From Deltaproteobacteria bacterium (GTDB taxonomy: Bacteria; Desulfobacterota; GWC2-55-46): DNA of 25,803 nucleotides. The stretch spans positions 1-25,803 of the forward strand of contig JACREV010000088.1 of the NCBI GenBank assembly GCA_016218095.1, written 5' to 3'. The notes under the pieces were generated by a model, which was not told the origin of the DNA, did no database searches, and was given only the letters and a program-made list of their open reading frames with translations. The position numbers and the translations under genes were made by a program. This document shows positions 8,144 to 16,343 of the stretch, piece by piece. Each line of letters begins with the position of its first letter. Positions within the stretch are counted from its first letter, which is position 1.

Positions 8144-9515
8144 CGTTGCCCCGTTTGATCCTCTCCGCCATGAAAAAAGCGCATATCGCGATTATTTCCT
8201 GCTCGGTCTCCTCGATCGTCCTGCTCGTGTCGATGACGTGTCCGCCCTCAAGGGACTCGATCAGCCGCTTGTACTCCTCCTGCTGTCTGATTATCTCAGC
8301 CGCGGGGAGCTCCTGTTTTCTTTCAAGGAGCCTCTTTGGCGGCGCGTGGAGGTAGAATTTAAGGTCCGGGTCGGGTATGAGGCGTCCGAGCGCCCTCATG
8401 AGGGGCTTCGGCACAGAGAACCCGAACCTCTCAGGGTAGACCATGTGGTCGTAGTAGTACCTGTCGAAGAAGACGAGTCCGCCCCTCGACCACGCCGACT
8501 GGTACCTGACCCTCCCGGCGACGAAGTCGGCCCAGTAGTAGAGGAATTTAAGAAGGTACGCGAGCCGCGCCATGGATGACATGTTAACCGTGCGCAGCCC
8601 CGCGTCCTCGGGGCCGTTTTTTGGTCTCCCCTTTTTTCTGAACGGAGAGAGGTCTGCTATCCGGGGGAGCAGGAACGGCCTCCAGTAGAACTTCCTGAGT
8701 TTGCCGGAGGTGAAGCAGTCGCTGAACTTTTCGAGGAGCCTCGTCGATAGCGTCGTCTTCCCGCACCCGTCCGGGCCCATTACGACTATGAACAGCCCGG
8801 CGGGGGAGAATAGGCGCGCGACATTCGTCCACGCAAAGGACAAGAAGGCCTTCGCGACCCTCACGTTGTCCCTGATGAGCGCGTTGAGAATGGTCTGAAG
8901 CCTGTATAGCCCGGCGTATTTCTCTATCCCCTTCCAGTCCTTCCGGGATATCTTCGCTCGGAGGTCTCCTGCCCCGTCCCTTCCGACGGCCTCTTCGAGG
9001 ATGAGCGCGAAGCGCCGTTCCTCCCTGAAGGAAAAGATCTTCTCCCTGTACTTGTCCTTTACCTTACCTGAGTGGAGGAGGGGATAGAGGAGGTGCATCG
9101 CGGTCTCCACAACCGGCTCGGCCACATGGAAGCCCCTGTACTTGACCCGCCCTTCGCCGATCCTCGCGGAGCGGACTATCGGCACAAAGGACGCCCAGGA
9201 GCATTCCGAGAGGACGTCTATATGGACGAACTCCATTTTGGGATATGTTTTATAGAAGAAGTTGTTCGATCCGTTGGCCAGCCGGTTGCGGAGATAGAGG
9301 GTAAGGCCGCACCTTTCGGCGGAGGCGTAGAGGACCAGCTCGAACGCCTTTACGTCGCTCGTCCAGACGTCGACGTCGTGGGAGGTGTATTCGGGGAGGC
9401 CTTCGTAGTTGCCGCAGACGCAGTAGGGCGGCCCGCTTCTCTCAAGTTCCGCGAAAAGGGTTTTGAGGAGAGCGCCAAGCGCGGTCTCCTTCGGGAGGCT
9501 CGAAGGTGTGTTCAT
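8136..9515 (-). CDS. Fusion of nucleotidyltransferase-like domain and thymidylate-kinase-like P-loop domain
   Basis: 459 residues. Residues ~20-60 (LERSGPPYCVCGNYEGLPEY then HDVDVWTSD) look like a nucleotidyltransferase-fold domain with a conserved DVD metal motif. From ~residue 235 a P-loop NTPase begins: LFIVVMGPDGCGKTTLSTRL (Walker A GPDGCGKT, ~244-252). It is followed by VFFDRYYYDHMVYPERFG, the DRxxxD segment typical of dTMP kinases, then PDPDLKFYLHAPPKRLLERK and a C-terminal helix. True Tmk proteins are ~210 residues without such an N terminus, so this is unlikely to be the housekeeping enzyme. Similar fusions occur in surface polysaccharide loci, where the substrate is unknown. The gene starts at ATG 9515, 30 bp after the NYN gene, and overlaps the APH-like kinase gene downstream. 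Confidence 0.75.
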   Translation of the reverse strand: MNTPSSLPKETALGALLKTLFAELERSGPPYCVCGNYEGLPEYTSHDVDVWTSDVKAFELVLYASAERCGLTLYLRNRLANGSNNFFYKTYPKMEFVHIDVLSECSWASFVPIVRSARIGEGRVKYRGFHVAEPVVETAMHLLYPLLHSGKVKDKYREKIFSFREERRFALILEEAVGRDGAGDLRAKISRKDWKGIEKYAGLYRLQTILNALIRDNVRVAKAFLSFAWTNVARLFSPAGLFIVVMGPDGCGKTTLSTRLLEKFSDCFTSGKLRKFYWRPFLLPRIADLSPFRKKGRPKNGPEDAGLRTVNMSSMARLAYLLKFLYYWADFVAGRVRYQSAWSRGGLVFFDRYYYDHMVYPERFGFSVPKPLMRALGRLIPDPDLKFYLHAPPKRLLERKQELPAAEIIRQQEEYKRLIESLEGGHVIDTSRTIEETEQEIIAICAFFMAERIKRGNDG

Positions 9516-9545
9516 CTCTCGGATGTCGGCAACCGGCGCACCGGG

Positions 9546-10364
9546 TCAGGGGTGAATTTTTGCGATGTTCGTCGCCTGCAGGCCCTTGTCCCCCTGGACG
9601 AGGTCAAACTCGAAGATAAGCTCCCTGCTCGGGAGGGACCCGATGTCTATGCCCGGCGCGAAGCTCGTCTCGTGGGCGAACGCGGTGCCGTAGGGCGAGT
9701 CCTGCCTCCTCGTGTCCGTTATCCAGAGCCCCGGGCCTATGCGCTGGAGGAACCTCATGAACCCGAAGTTCTTCGAGCGGTTGAAGGTGTAGCAGATGCC
9801 CCGGACCTTTGAGCCGGGCTCTCCCCAGAGTTTTTCCGGGTCGCCCTTGATCGGCAGGAGGTTCGGTATGAGATAGCCGGACATGAATAGGTCGACCTCG
9901 CGCTTCAGGTTCGAGGATACGTTCGTGAACGCCACGTCCTCGACCCTGCAACCCTTGTTCTGGAGGGCCCGCACGACCTGTATGAAGTCGCCGTCGCCGG
10001 TCGCCATCATGACCTTGTCGAGGTTCTCGGACTGCAAAAGGGCGTCGACGGCCATGTCGAGGTCGGCGTTCGCCTTGCCGAAGCGGTTGCCCGCCTCGTC
10101 AACGTACCAGGAGACGGTCTTCTCGATGACCTTGTAGCCGTAATCGCGCAAGGTCGAGTGGAAGTTGAAGGTGCGGTCCCGGTACTCGTGGTCTGTCCGC
10201 GCCCGCTCGTCGTCATAGGCTACGTAGGCGTTCAGCCTTATCGGCTCGCCGTTGTCCCTGCAGGCGAAGTCGCGGAGTACGTCGAACCGCATCCCGTAGC
10301 CGCCGTTACGCGTGATGTTTGCGACGTCGATATATAATCCTATCCTCTGTGCTTTCTTGTTCAT
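9546..10364 (-). CDS. NYN (LabA/DUF88-like) RNase-fold protein with C-terminal cold-shock-like domain
   Basis: 272 residues. Residues ~7-165 form a PIN-like NYN domain: IGLYIDVANI (Asp13), KANADLDMAVDAL (Asp101, Asp103) and MMATGDGDFIQVV (Asp124, Asp126) supply the acidic metal site expected of NYN nucleases. Residues ~186-272 read like a cold-shock/OB fold with an insertion: VRGICYTFNRSKNFGFMRF contains an RNP1-like KNFGFM, and the end ELIFEFDLVQGDKGLQATNI matches the last strands of CspA-type domains. Together this suggests a metal-dependent RNase with its own RNA-binding module. Targets are unknown. The gene lies 107 bp after gyrB and 30 bp before the polysaccharide cluster, with AAGGAT upstream of the ATG. 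Domain assignments are by motif and not verified by search. Confidence 0.82.
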   Translation of the reverse strand: MNKKAQRIGLYIDVANITRNGGYGMRFDVLRDFACRDNGEPIRLNAYVAYDDERARTDHEYRDRTFNFHSTLRDYGYKVIEKTVSWYVDEAGNRFGKANADLDMAVDALLQSENLDKVMMATGDGDFIQVVRALQNKGCRVEDVAFTNVSSNLKREVDLFMSGYLIPNLLPIKGDPEKLWGEPGSKVRGICYTFNRSKNFGFMRFLQRIGPGLWITDTRRQDSPYGTAFAHETSFAPGIDIGSLPSRELIFEFDLVQGDKGLQATNIAKIHP

Positions 10365-10404
10365 GCGGTATCCTTCAATAAATTATTTTTTGAGGCTTGC
10401 CGTT

Positions 10405-10437
10405 CCGGGCGGATAATTGTAAGCGAGACCCGCCCGG
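10405..10437 (-). terminator. Possible weak stem-loop after gyrB
   Basis: An 8-bp GC stem (ccgggcgg paired with ccgcccgg) with a 17-nt loop lies in the 107-bp gap between gyrB and the NYN gene. On the minus strand it is followed within ~15 nt by an A-rich run rather than a U-tract, so it is at best an attenuator or a processing or RNA-stability hairpin. Read-through from gyrB into the NYN gene is plausible. Confidence 0.3.
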
Positions 10438-10471
10438 GAGGCGTTTGAGATCAATAAATTTTGGCTACCTC

Positions 10472-12931
10472 CTATATGTCGAGGTTCGAGACCTCGAGGG
10501 CGTGCCTCTCGATGAACTCCCTCCTCGGCTCCACGACGTCTCCCATGAGCTTCGTGAATATCGCGTCTGCCTCTACGGCGTCCTCGACCTTCACCTGGAG
10601 GAGTATCCTCTTTTCCGGGTCCATCGTCGTCTCCCAGAGCTGTTCGGGGTTCATCTCTCCGAGACCCTTGTACCGCTGGATGCCGAGCCCCTTCTTGCCT
10701 ATCTCGAGGATGCGGTCCATGAGGTCCTTGTAAGTCGGCGCCTCGGTCTCGTTGCCGTTATTGTCCTTGAGGGTGAAAGGCGGCTCCCCGGCTTCTTTTA
10801 GACCCCGGGCGAGGGTACGGAGGTCCTGGAACTCGGGGGAGTTGAACAGGTCCCTGTCTATCGAGGTCTCTATGGCGAGGCCGTTACGCCTCGAAGAGCA
10901 TTTGACGCGGAAGGCGCCGTGCTCGGAATCGGCCTCTATGCCGAACTCGGCGGGCCTTGAGTCCGGGCGGACCGACCTTAAGTGCTTATCCAGCGTATCG
11001 ATGAGGCCCTTGACGTCCCGCTCGCTCCGGAGAGATTCGATGTCGAACGAGCCGTGGAGCGCGAGCACGCCGATTATGTCGGAATCCCTGCCCCTCTTCT
11101 CTATCCTCAAGAGCGAGCGCTGGAGGCGGGCTATCCTTTTGAGCATCGAAAGGAGGGGTTTGCCCTGTACGGGGGACTTCTTCCCCTTCGGGGATACGGC
11201 GATGCCCTCCTCGGCGAGATCGAATATGAAGTCCTCGAGCGAGGATTCGTCCTTTATATAGCGCTCGTCCTTGCCCCTTTTTACCTTGAAGAGCGGGGGT
11301 TCCGCGATGTACAAGTGGCCGTTTTCGGCGAGCGACTTCATCTGCCTGTAGAAGAAGGTGAGGAGGAGCGTCCTTATGTGGCTGCCGTCGACGTCGGCGT
11401 CCGTCATGATGATGATGCGGTGGTAGCGGAGCTTTTCCGGGTTGAAGTCGTCGTTCCCGATCCCGCACCCGAGCGCCATGATGATCGTCCGTATCTCCTC
11501 GTTCGACAATACCTTGTCGAACCGGGCCTTCTCGACGTTCAATATCTTGCCCTTAAGGGGCAGTATCGCCTGGAAGCGCCTGTCTCTGCCCTGCTTCGCG
11601 GAGCCGCCCGCCGAATCTCCCTCGACTATGAATATCTCGCTAAGCGCCGGGTTCGTCTCCTGGCAGTCGGCGAGCTTGCCGGGTAGCGCGCTTGAGTCGA
11701 GCGCGCCCTTTCTCCTTATTATTTCCTTGGCCCTGCGGGCGGCTTCCCTCGCCCTCGCGCCGTCGACGGCCTTCTGTATTATCTTCTTGGCGACCGACGG
11801 GTTCTCTTCGAGGAACGCGGCGAGCTTGTCGTTCACGATCGACTTTACATACCCCTCGACATCGCTGTTGCCGAGTTTGGTCTTGGTCTGCCCCTCGAAC
11901 TGCGGGTTCGGGAGCTTTACGCTTATGACGGCCGTGAGGCCCTCGCGGACGTCGTCGCCCTGGAGCGACTCCTTCACGTCCTTCAAGAGCCCCCTCGTTG
12001 AGGCGTAGTTGTTTATGCAGCGCGTCAACGCGGACTTGAAACCGACCATGTGCGTGCCGCCCTCGGTCGTGTTGATGTTGTTTGCGTAGGAAAAGATGTT
12101 TTCGTTGTAGGAGTCGTTCCACTGGAGGGCCATCTCCATCTGGATCGACTCCTTCTCTCCATTGATGTAGACGACCTTCGGGTGTATGGGGGCCTTGGAC
12201 TTGTTCAGGTGCTCGACGAAGCTTACGATCCCGCCCTTGTACTGGAACTCGTGGAACTTGTCGTCAGAGCGCTCGTCCTTTATCGTGATGCGGATGCCGG
12301 CGTTAAGGAACGATAGCTCGCGCAGGCGCTGGCTCAAGGTGTCGAAACTGAACTCCGTCGTCTCGAATATGGTCCCGTCCGGCTTGAATGTGACGGTGGT
12401 GCCGGTCTTCTTGGTCTTGCCCTCGACGGACAAGGCCTTTACGGGTTTGCCGAAGGCGTACCTCTGGTGGAAGACCTGGCCGTCCCTCTTTATCTCGACC
12501 TCGAGCCACTCGGACAGGAAGTTGACGACCGTGACGCCGACGCCGTGGAGGCCGCCGGAGACCTTGTAGGCCTTGTTCTCGAACTTGCCGCCGGCGTGGA
12601 GCTCGGTCAATACGACCTCGACCGTCGGCTTCTTCTTCTCGGGGTGCATCTTTACGGGGATGCCCCTGCCGTCGTCTATTACCGTTACCGAGTTGTCCTC
12701 GTGGATAAGGACGTCTATGTTCTTGCAGAAGCCCGCGAGCGCTTCGTCGACGGAGTTGTCCACGACCTCGTAGACGAGGTGGTGCAAGCCCATGGACCCG
12801 GTAGAGCCTATGTACATGGCCGGGCGTTTCCTGACGGCCTCGAGCCCGCCCAATACCTTAATGGATTTTTCGTCGTAAGATGATGCGTTCACCGGGGCCT
12901 CGACAGTCTTTTCCTGGTCGTCTTTTTTCAA
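10472..12931 (-). CDS. gyrB: DNA gyrase subunit B
   Basis: 819 residues, full length. GyrB supplies the ATPase and TOPRIM parts of the A2B2 gyrase that introduces negative supercoils. The GHKL ATPase shows EVVDNSVDEALAG, DDGRGIPVKMH and SGGLHGVGVTVVN. The transducer is followed by TOPRIM motifs IFIVEGDSAGGSAKQGRDR and IIIMTDADVDGSHIRTLLL, and the tail RYKGLGEMNPEQLWETTMDP is the GyrA-contacting region. Between TOPRIM and tail there is an insertion of ~170 residues, as in Gram-negative GyrB. GyrB rather than ParE is favoured by overall length and the insertion. The start is TTG at 12931 with AAGGAT upstream; a TATGAT box at 13014-13009 could serve as -10, but no good -35 is seen. The gene is not in the classical dnaA-dnaN-recF-gyrB arrangement. 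Confidence 0.97.
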   Translation of the reverse strand: MKKDDQEKTVEAPVNASSYDEKSIKVLGGLEAVRKRPAMYIGSTGSMGLHHLVYEVVDNSVDEALAGFCKNIDVLIHEDNSVTVIDDGRGIPVKMHPEKKKPTVEVVLTELHAGGKFENKAYKVSGGLHGVGVTVVNFLSEWLEVEIKRDGQVFHQRYAFGKPVKALSVEGKTKKTGTTVTFKPDGTIFETTEFSFDTLSQRLRELSFLNAGIRITIKDERSDDKFHEFQYKGGIVSFVEHLNKSKAPIHPKVVYINGEKESIQMEMALQWNDSYNENIFSYANNINTTEGGTHMVGFKSALTRCINNYASTRGLLKDVKESLQGDDVREGLTAVISVKLPNPQFEGQTKTKLGNSDVEGYVKSIVNDKLAAFLEENPSVAKKIIQKAVDGARAREAARRAKEIIRRKGALDSSALPGKLADCQETNPALSEIFIVEGDSAGGSAKQGRDRRFQAILPLKGKILNVEKARFDKVLSNEEIRTIIMALGCGIGNDDFNPEKLRYHRIIIMTDADVDGSHIRTLLLTFFYRQMKSLAENGHLYIAEPPLFKVKRGKDERYIKDESSLEDFIFDLAEEGIAVSPKGKKSPVQGKPLLSMLKRIARLQRSLLRIEKRGRDSDIIGVLALHGSFDIESLRSERDVKGLIDTLDKHLRSVRPDSRPAEFGIEADSEHGAFRVKCSSRRNGLAIETSIDRDLFNSPEFQDLRTLARGLKEAGEPPFTLKDNNGNETEAPTYKDLMDRILEIGKKGLGIQRYKGLGEMNPEQLWETTMDPEKRILLQVKVEDAVEADAIFTKLMGDVVEPRREFIERHALEVSNLDI

Positions 12932-13146
12932 CTTACGGACATCCTTTCATCTTGTATTTCTGGAGTTTTGACGGAGATGGAGACGGGGAAAACATATCTT
13001 TTAATGATATCATACCTGAGCGTGTTTTTCCAGCGGAAACCGGAGCGATTACAATGGGCGGCTTCGCCGGACGATGCCGGTACGCGATTGGGAAAGGCCG
13101 CTTTCGGAAATAAGCCGGTCTGGCCGGGTTGGGTGAAAGGAAAAAA

Positions 13147-13223
13147 TGGGGTGGACGAGGGGTTTCGAACCCCCAGCCTCCGGAGTCACAGTCCAGCGCT
13201 CTAACCGTTGAGCTACGCCCACC
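13147..13223 (-). tRNA. tRNA-His (GTG)
   Basis: The minus strand folds as a complete cloverleaf: acceptor GTGGGCG with CGTCCAC (one G-U), D arm GCTCAACGGTTAGAGC, anticodon stem CTGGA/TCCGG with loop CTGTGAC (anticodon GTG), and T arm with GGTTCGAAACC. The extra G at -1 opposite discriminator C73, diagnostic for tRNA-His, is encoded at 13223, and the 3' CCA is encoded at 13149-13147. Confidence 0.97.
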
Positions 13224-13244
13224 ATTCGGAAAGTTATCCTTATT

Positions 13245-13273
13245 TTTTAACACAAGGGCGGTTTTTGTGTCAA
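13245..13273 (-). promoter_or_regulatory. Sigma70-type promoter of tRNA-His
   Basis: On the minus strand a perfect TTGACA (-35, 13273-13268) is followed after 17 nt by TTAAAA (-10, 13250-13245), about 22 nt ahead of the tRNA 5' end. The spacer carries an inverted repeat ACACAA-N9-TTGTGT that reaches both boxes; this may be chance or an operator. Confidence 0.6.
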
Positions 13274-13368
13274 TAAGAATCGGGATGGAGCACACATATA
13301 TTGGTCTTTTTTCGGCCCTTATCGTACACAACAGGTTTTAACACTTTGCGCCCTGCCGGGCCCTTTTT

Positions 13369-13491
13369 GGGCATGGGATTCGCTCTCTTTCCGCCTCCCC
13401 CGCCCACTCGCTCGCCCCTTAGAGCGCTACGCGTCTAATCCTCCCCGGCTCGCTCGTCTCAGCCTCCCTTAGGATTCGCTCACCCATGCCC
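13369..13491. repeat. GC-rich palindromic repeat element (copy A) upstream of addB
   Basis: A 9-bp inverted repeat gggcatggg (13369-13377) / cccatgccc (13483-13491) encloses GC-rich, pyrimidine-biased sequence on the plus strand. The inner part runs from gggattcg to aatcct at 13442 and contains gcgctacgcg. On the minus strand this inner part starts AGGATT..GA..CGCGTAGCGC and ends GCGAATCC, the same order as in the element at 22857-22976. The decamer ggattcgctc is also repeated directly (13376-13385 region and ~13472). This looks like a dispersed intergenic repeat, not a gene; a 69-codon minus-strand reading frame across it is a repeat artefact. Confidence 0.6.
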
Positions 13492-13563
13492 GGGATTTTT
13501 GAAAAACAAAGGACCGCAAAAAACGACCTTAAGGTAAATGCCCTCTGGTTTGGAGATTTTGTC

Positions 13564-13593
13564 CCCCTCTTTTTTAAAGAGGGGTTAGGGGAG
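13564..13593. repeat. REP-like stem-loop with GGGG-rich tail
   Basis: A 9-bp stem cccctcttt/aaagagggg with a 3-nt loop (13564-13584) is followed by ttaggggag. Short C/T-rich hairpins of this kind recur between genes in many Gram-negative genomes. No U-tract follows on the plus strand, so it is not a simple terminator. It lies ~75 bp ahead of the addB-like gene, in a spacer (13274-13667) that otherwise holds only copy A of the palindromic repeat and no supported gene. Confidence 0.5.
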
Positions 13594-13667
13594 ATTATAC
13601 GACCTCCGATTAGTCCGCCTTCTGCCACTTGTTTTCAGCCCCGCTTACGGGTTAATATTGTGAGTGC

Positions 13668-16343
13668 ATGAAAACCATCCTCGGATTCATAAAAAACGGC
13701 GCAATCGCGGTCACGGTCAACAACAGGCTCGCCCGCAGGGTCTCCCGCGCCTACGACTCCCTCATGAAGAACGAGGGTGCGAAGGCATGGGAGACCCCGC
13801 TCGTCCTCCCCTTAAGCTCCTTTGCCGCAAGGCTCCGGGAGGAGTCCCGGCCCGACAAACCCCTCCTTTCAGGCACGAGGGCAGGCGCGCTCTGGGGAAG
13901 GATCGTCGAGGAGGACGGACTTAAGGGCCCGGCCCTCCTCAACCCGGAGGGCGTGGCAAGCACCTCCTTCGAGGCGTACTCGCTCCTGAAGGAGTACGGG
14001 ATAAGGCTCCCCGCTGACGATATCTATCTGACCGATGAGGCCCGCGCCCTTAAAAGATGGGCCGCCATATACGACGCAGAGGTCGAGAGGCTCGGCTTTA
14101 TCGAAGCCTCGTCACTTTTCGACGAGGTCATGAAATTTCTAAGGACAGGGCGCGTAAAGCCGCCCGAGAGGATCGTAATAGCCGGGTTCGACGAGTTCAC
14201 CCCTGCCGAGTCCCGCCTGATGGCGGCCCTAAAGGGCGCGGGCTCTGACCTTGTCTTCTGGCCCGGCGACGATACATCGCCGAAAGGCGCGGTCACCATA
14301 CGCCCGATGGAGGATGAAGAGAGCGAGGCGATAGAGGCCGCGCGCTGGATAAGGCGGCTGCCCGAGGACTCAACCGTCGGCGTCATAGCGCCGGACTTGA
14401 GAAAATACAGGGGTGTGATAGTAAGGGAGTTCGCCGCGGAATTGAACCCTCCCTCGGTCCTGCCGGGCTCGGAGGTCCACGAGGTCTTCAACATCTCCCT
14501 CGGACTCCCCTTGTACAACGACCCTCTCGTAAAATCCGCGCTCGATGTATTATCTATTGGGTTGAAGGACGAGGACCTCTACAAGCTCTCTTCGGTCATC
14601 CTCTCCCCTTACTTCGCCTCATCAATGGAAGAAAGACTCTCCTTCGCCTCCATAGACGCCGCCCTCAAAAAAGAGAACCGCCTCAAGGCGAGCCTTTTTG
14701 ACTTGAGGACGCGGCTTGAGAGGGGAGGACGCCCAACCGCGCGGGTCGAGAGGTGGATAACGGCCCTAAGGTCGCATCAATCAAAGGACCGACCGTCCAA
14801 ATGGGCGCTCCTCTTCGGCTCTCAATTGAAAGAGACGTGGCTTAAGGGTGTGAAGCTTTCAAGCGCCGAGCACCAGTCTCTGGAGGCGCTCAACAAGCTT
14901 TTAGAGGAGCTCTCGACGCTTGACGAGGTGCTCGGGCAGATGACCTTTAAAGAGGCGGCCTCAAGGCTCAAGCGCCTCGCCTCAGCTACCATCCATCAAG
15001 GCGAGGTCCCGGACTGCAGGGTCGAGGTGATGGGCCTCCTTGAGTCCGCCGGGCTAAAGTTCGACCATATCTGGCTCATGGGCGCGGACGAGTTCTCTCT
15101 CCCGAAGGCCCCGGCGCCTAACCCGTTCATACCGCTATTCATTCAAAAGGAGCATAACCTCCCGCTCTCCTCGCACGAACGCGAGCTTGAGTTCGCGCGC
15201 AGGACCCTGGAGAGGGTCTTAAGGAGCGCGCCTTTCATACAGGCGAGCTTCCCGAAGGTCATGGACGATAAAGAGTGCGACGTAAGCCCGCTTTTAAAAG
15301 GGCTCGGCGAGGCGGATGGGTCGGTCATCGCGTCGTCGGCGAGGCTTAAGGATATCGTCCGTTCAACCGGCGGCGCAGAGGCGTATGAAGACCCGGAGCT
15401 GATACCGGTCGATAATGCGGAGCTTGAGACGCTCTCTGGCGGTACGGCCGTCATCAAAGACCACTCTATATGCCCGTTCAGGGCCTTTGCCGTCCACAGG
15501 TTGAAGGCCGCAGAGGTCCCGGAGACGGAGCTCGGGATAGCCCCGATGAAGCGGGGGTCGATTTTGCACGAGGCGATGCGCGCCTTCTGGGAGAGGCTCA
15601 AGTCCTCCGACGGGCTTAAAACAGCGATAGACAAGCGCGAGCTCGAACAGGTCGTAAGGGAGGTCTCTCTCGAGGCGATAAAGGGCGTGGACGTCGCGCC
15701 CTTATCCGAAAAATTCCTCGATATGGAGCGGCAGAGGCTCGAAGCCCTCCTCCTCGACTGGGCGAAGGTCGAGGCGAAGAGGCCGGCTTTCCGGGTAAAG
15801 GCCGTGGAGCAGGAGACCGAGTTCGTCCTCTCGGGGCTAAAGCTCAAGGGGCGCATAGACAGGATAGACGATTCCGGGGGAGACGATGTCGTCGTCGATT
15901 ACAAGACCGGGACAGTGAACAAGAGCGACTGGGCGACGACGAGGCCGCTCGACCCCCAGCTCCTCATATACAGCATGGCCGGAAGGTGCGGGGCCGTGGC
16001 CTTCGCAAGGCTTCTTCCGGGCGAGTGCAGGTTCGTGGGGGTCTCAAGCTCGGATAATATACTCCCCGGCGTAAAGGGCTTTGATAAGGACTCCCTCAGG
16101 GCAAAGGCCTGGCCCGATAAGGACTGGGAAGGGCTCATGGAGTTCTGGAAGACGGTGATCGAAGACCTCGCCAGAGGGTTCGTGTCAGGCGTCGTGGCCG
16201 TGGACCCGAACCCGGGCGCGAACGGCAAGGCCGACCCGTGCAAGCGGTGCGAGGTCTCCGCGCTCTGCAGGATAGCCGAGTTCGGGCCCCCGCGCGGCAA
16301 CGGAGAGGAAAATGACGTCGAAGGAGAGAATGACGGTGAGTGA
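13668..16343 (+). CDS. addB: AddB-like PD-(D/E)XK nuclease subunit with Fe-S cysteines
   Basis: 891 residues. AddB partners AddA in end-resection of double-strand breaks for RecA-dependent repair. The N-terminal two thirds resemble a UvrD-like helicase fold without an evident Walker A motif (ERIVIAGFDEFTPAES and FDHIWLMGADEFSLP remain recognisable). The C-terminal nuclease shows LKGRIDRID (~residue 728), DVVVDYKTG (~743) and PQLLIYSMA, the RecB-type D...DxK...Q-xxx-Y motifs. Cys602 (ICPFRAFA) with Cys858, Cys861 and Cys867 (C-x2-C-x5-C) reproduces the four-Cys Fe-S pattern known from AddB. At 891 residues it is shorter than B. subtilis AddB (~1166). The ATG at 13668 lacks a strong Shine-Dalgarno. 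It overlaps the addA-like gene by 32 bp, so the two are coupled. It may belong to the proteobacterial 'probable DNA repair protein' AddB variant. Confidence 0.82.
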   Translation: MKTILGFIKNGAIAVTVNNRLARRVSRAYDSLMKNEGAKAWETPLVLPLSSFAARLREESRPDKPLLSGTRAGALWGRIVEEDGLKGPALLNPEGVASTSFEAYSLLKEYGIRLPADDIYLTDEARALKRWAAIYDAEVERLGFIEASSLFDEVMKFLRTGRVKPPERIVIAGFDEFTPAESRLMAALKGAGSDLVFWPGDDTSPKGAVTIRPMEDEESEAIEAARWIRRLPEDSTVGVIAPDLRKYRGVIVREFAAELNPPSVLPGSEVHEVFNISLGLPLYNDPLVKSALDVLSIGLKDEDLYKLSSVILSPYFASSMEERLSFASIDAALKKENRLKASLFDLRTRLERGGRPTARVERWITALRSHQSKDRPSKWALLFGSQLKETWLKGVKLSSAEHQSLEALNKLLEELSTLDEVLGQMTFKEAASRLKRLASATIHQGEVPDCRVEVMGLLESAGLKFDHIWLMGADEFSLPKAPAPNPFIPLFIQKEHNLPLSSHERELEFARRTLERVLRSAPFIQASFPKVMDDKECDVSPLLKGLGEADGSVIASSARLKDIVRSTGGAEAYEDPELIPVDNAELETLSGGTAVIKDHSICPFRAFAVHRLKAAEVPETELGIAPMKRGSILHEAMRAFWERLKSSDGLKTAIDKRELEQVVREVSLEAIKGVDVAPLSEKFLDMERQRLEALLLDWAKVEAKRPAFRVKAVEQETEFVLSGLKLKGRIDRIDDSGGDDVVVDYKTGTVNKSDWATTRPLDPQLLIYSMAGRCGAVAFARLLPGECRFVGVSSSDNILPGVKGFDKDSLRAKAWPDKDWEGLMEFWKTVIEDLARGFVSGVVAVDPNPGANGKADPCKRCEVSALCRIAEFGPPRGNGEENDVEGENDGE

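Noticed and set aside
8136..9515. Housekeeping thymidylate kinase (tmk)
   Set aside because: It is more than twice the usual length, with an N-terminal nucleotidyltransferase-like domain and a polysaccharide-operon context.
12933..13331. Minus-strand 132-codon frame upstream of gyrB
   Set aside because: It passes straight through tRNA-His and has no recognisable protein features.
13419..13628. Minus-strand 69-codon frame in the addB upstream spacer
   Set aside because: It runs through two repeat elements and reads like a typical repeat-derived spurious protein, with no Shine-Dalgarno and no domain.
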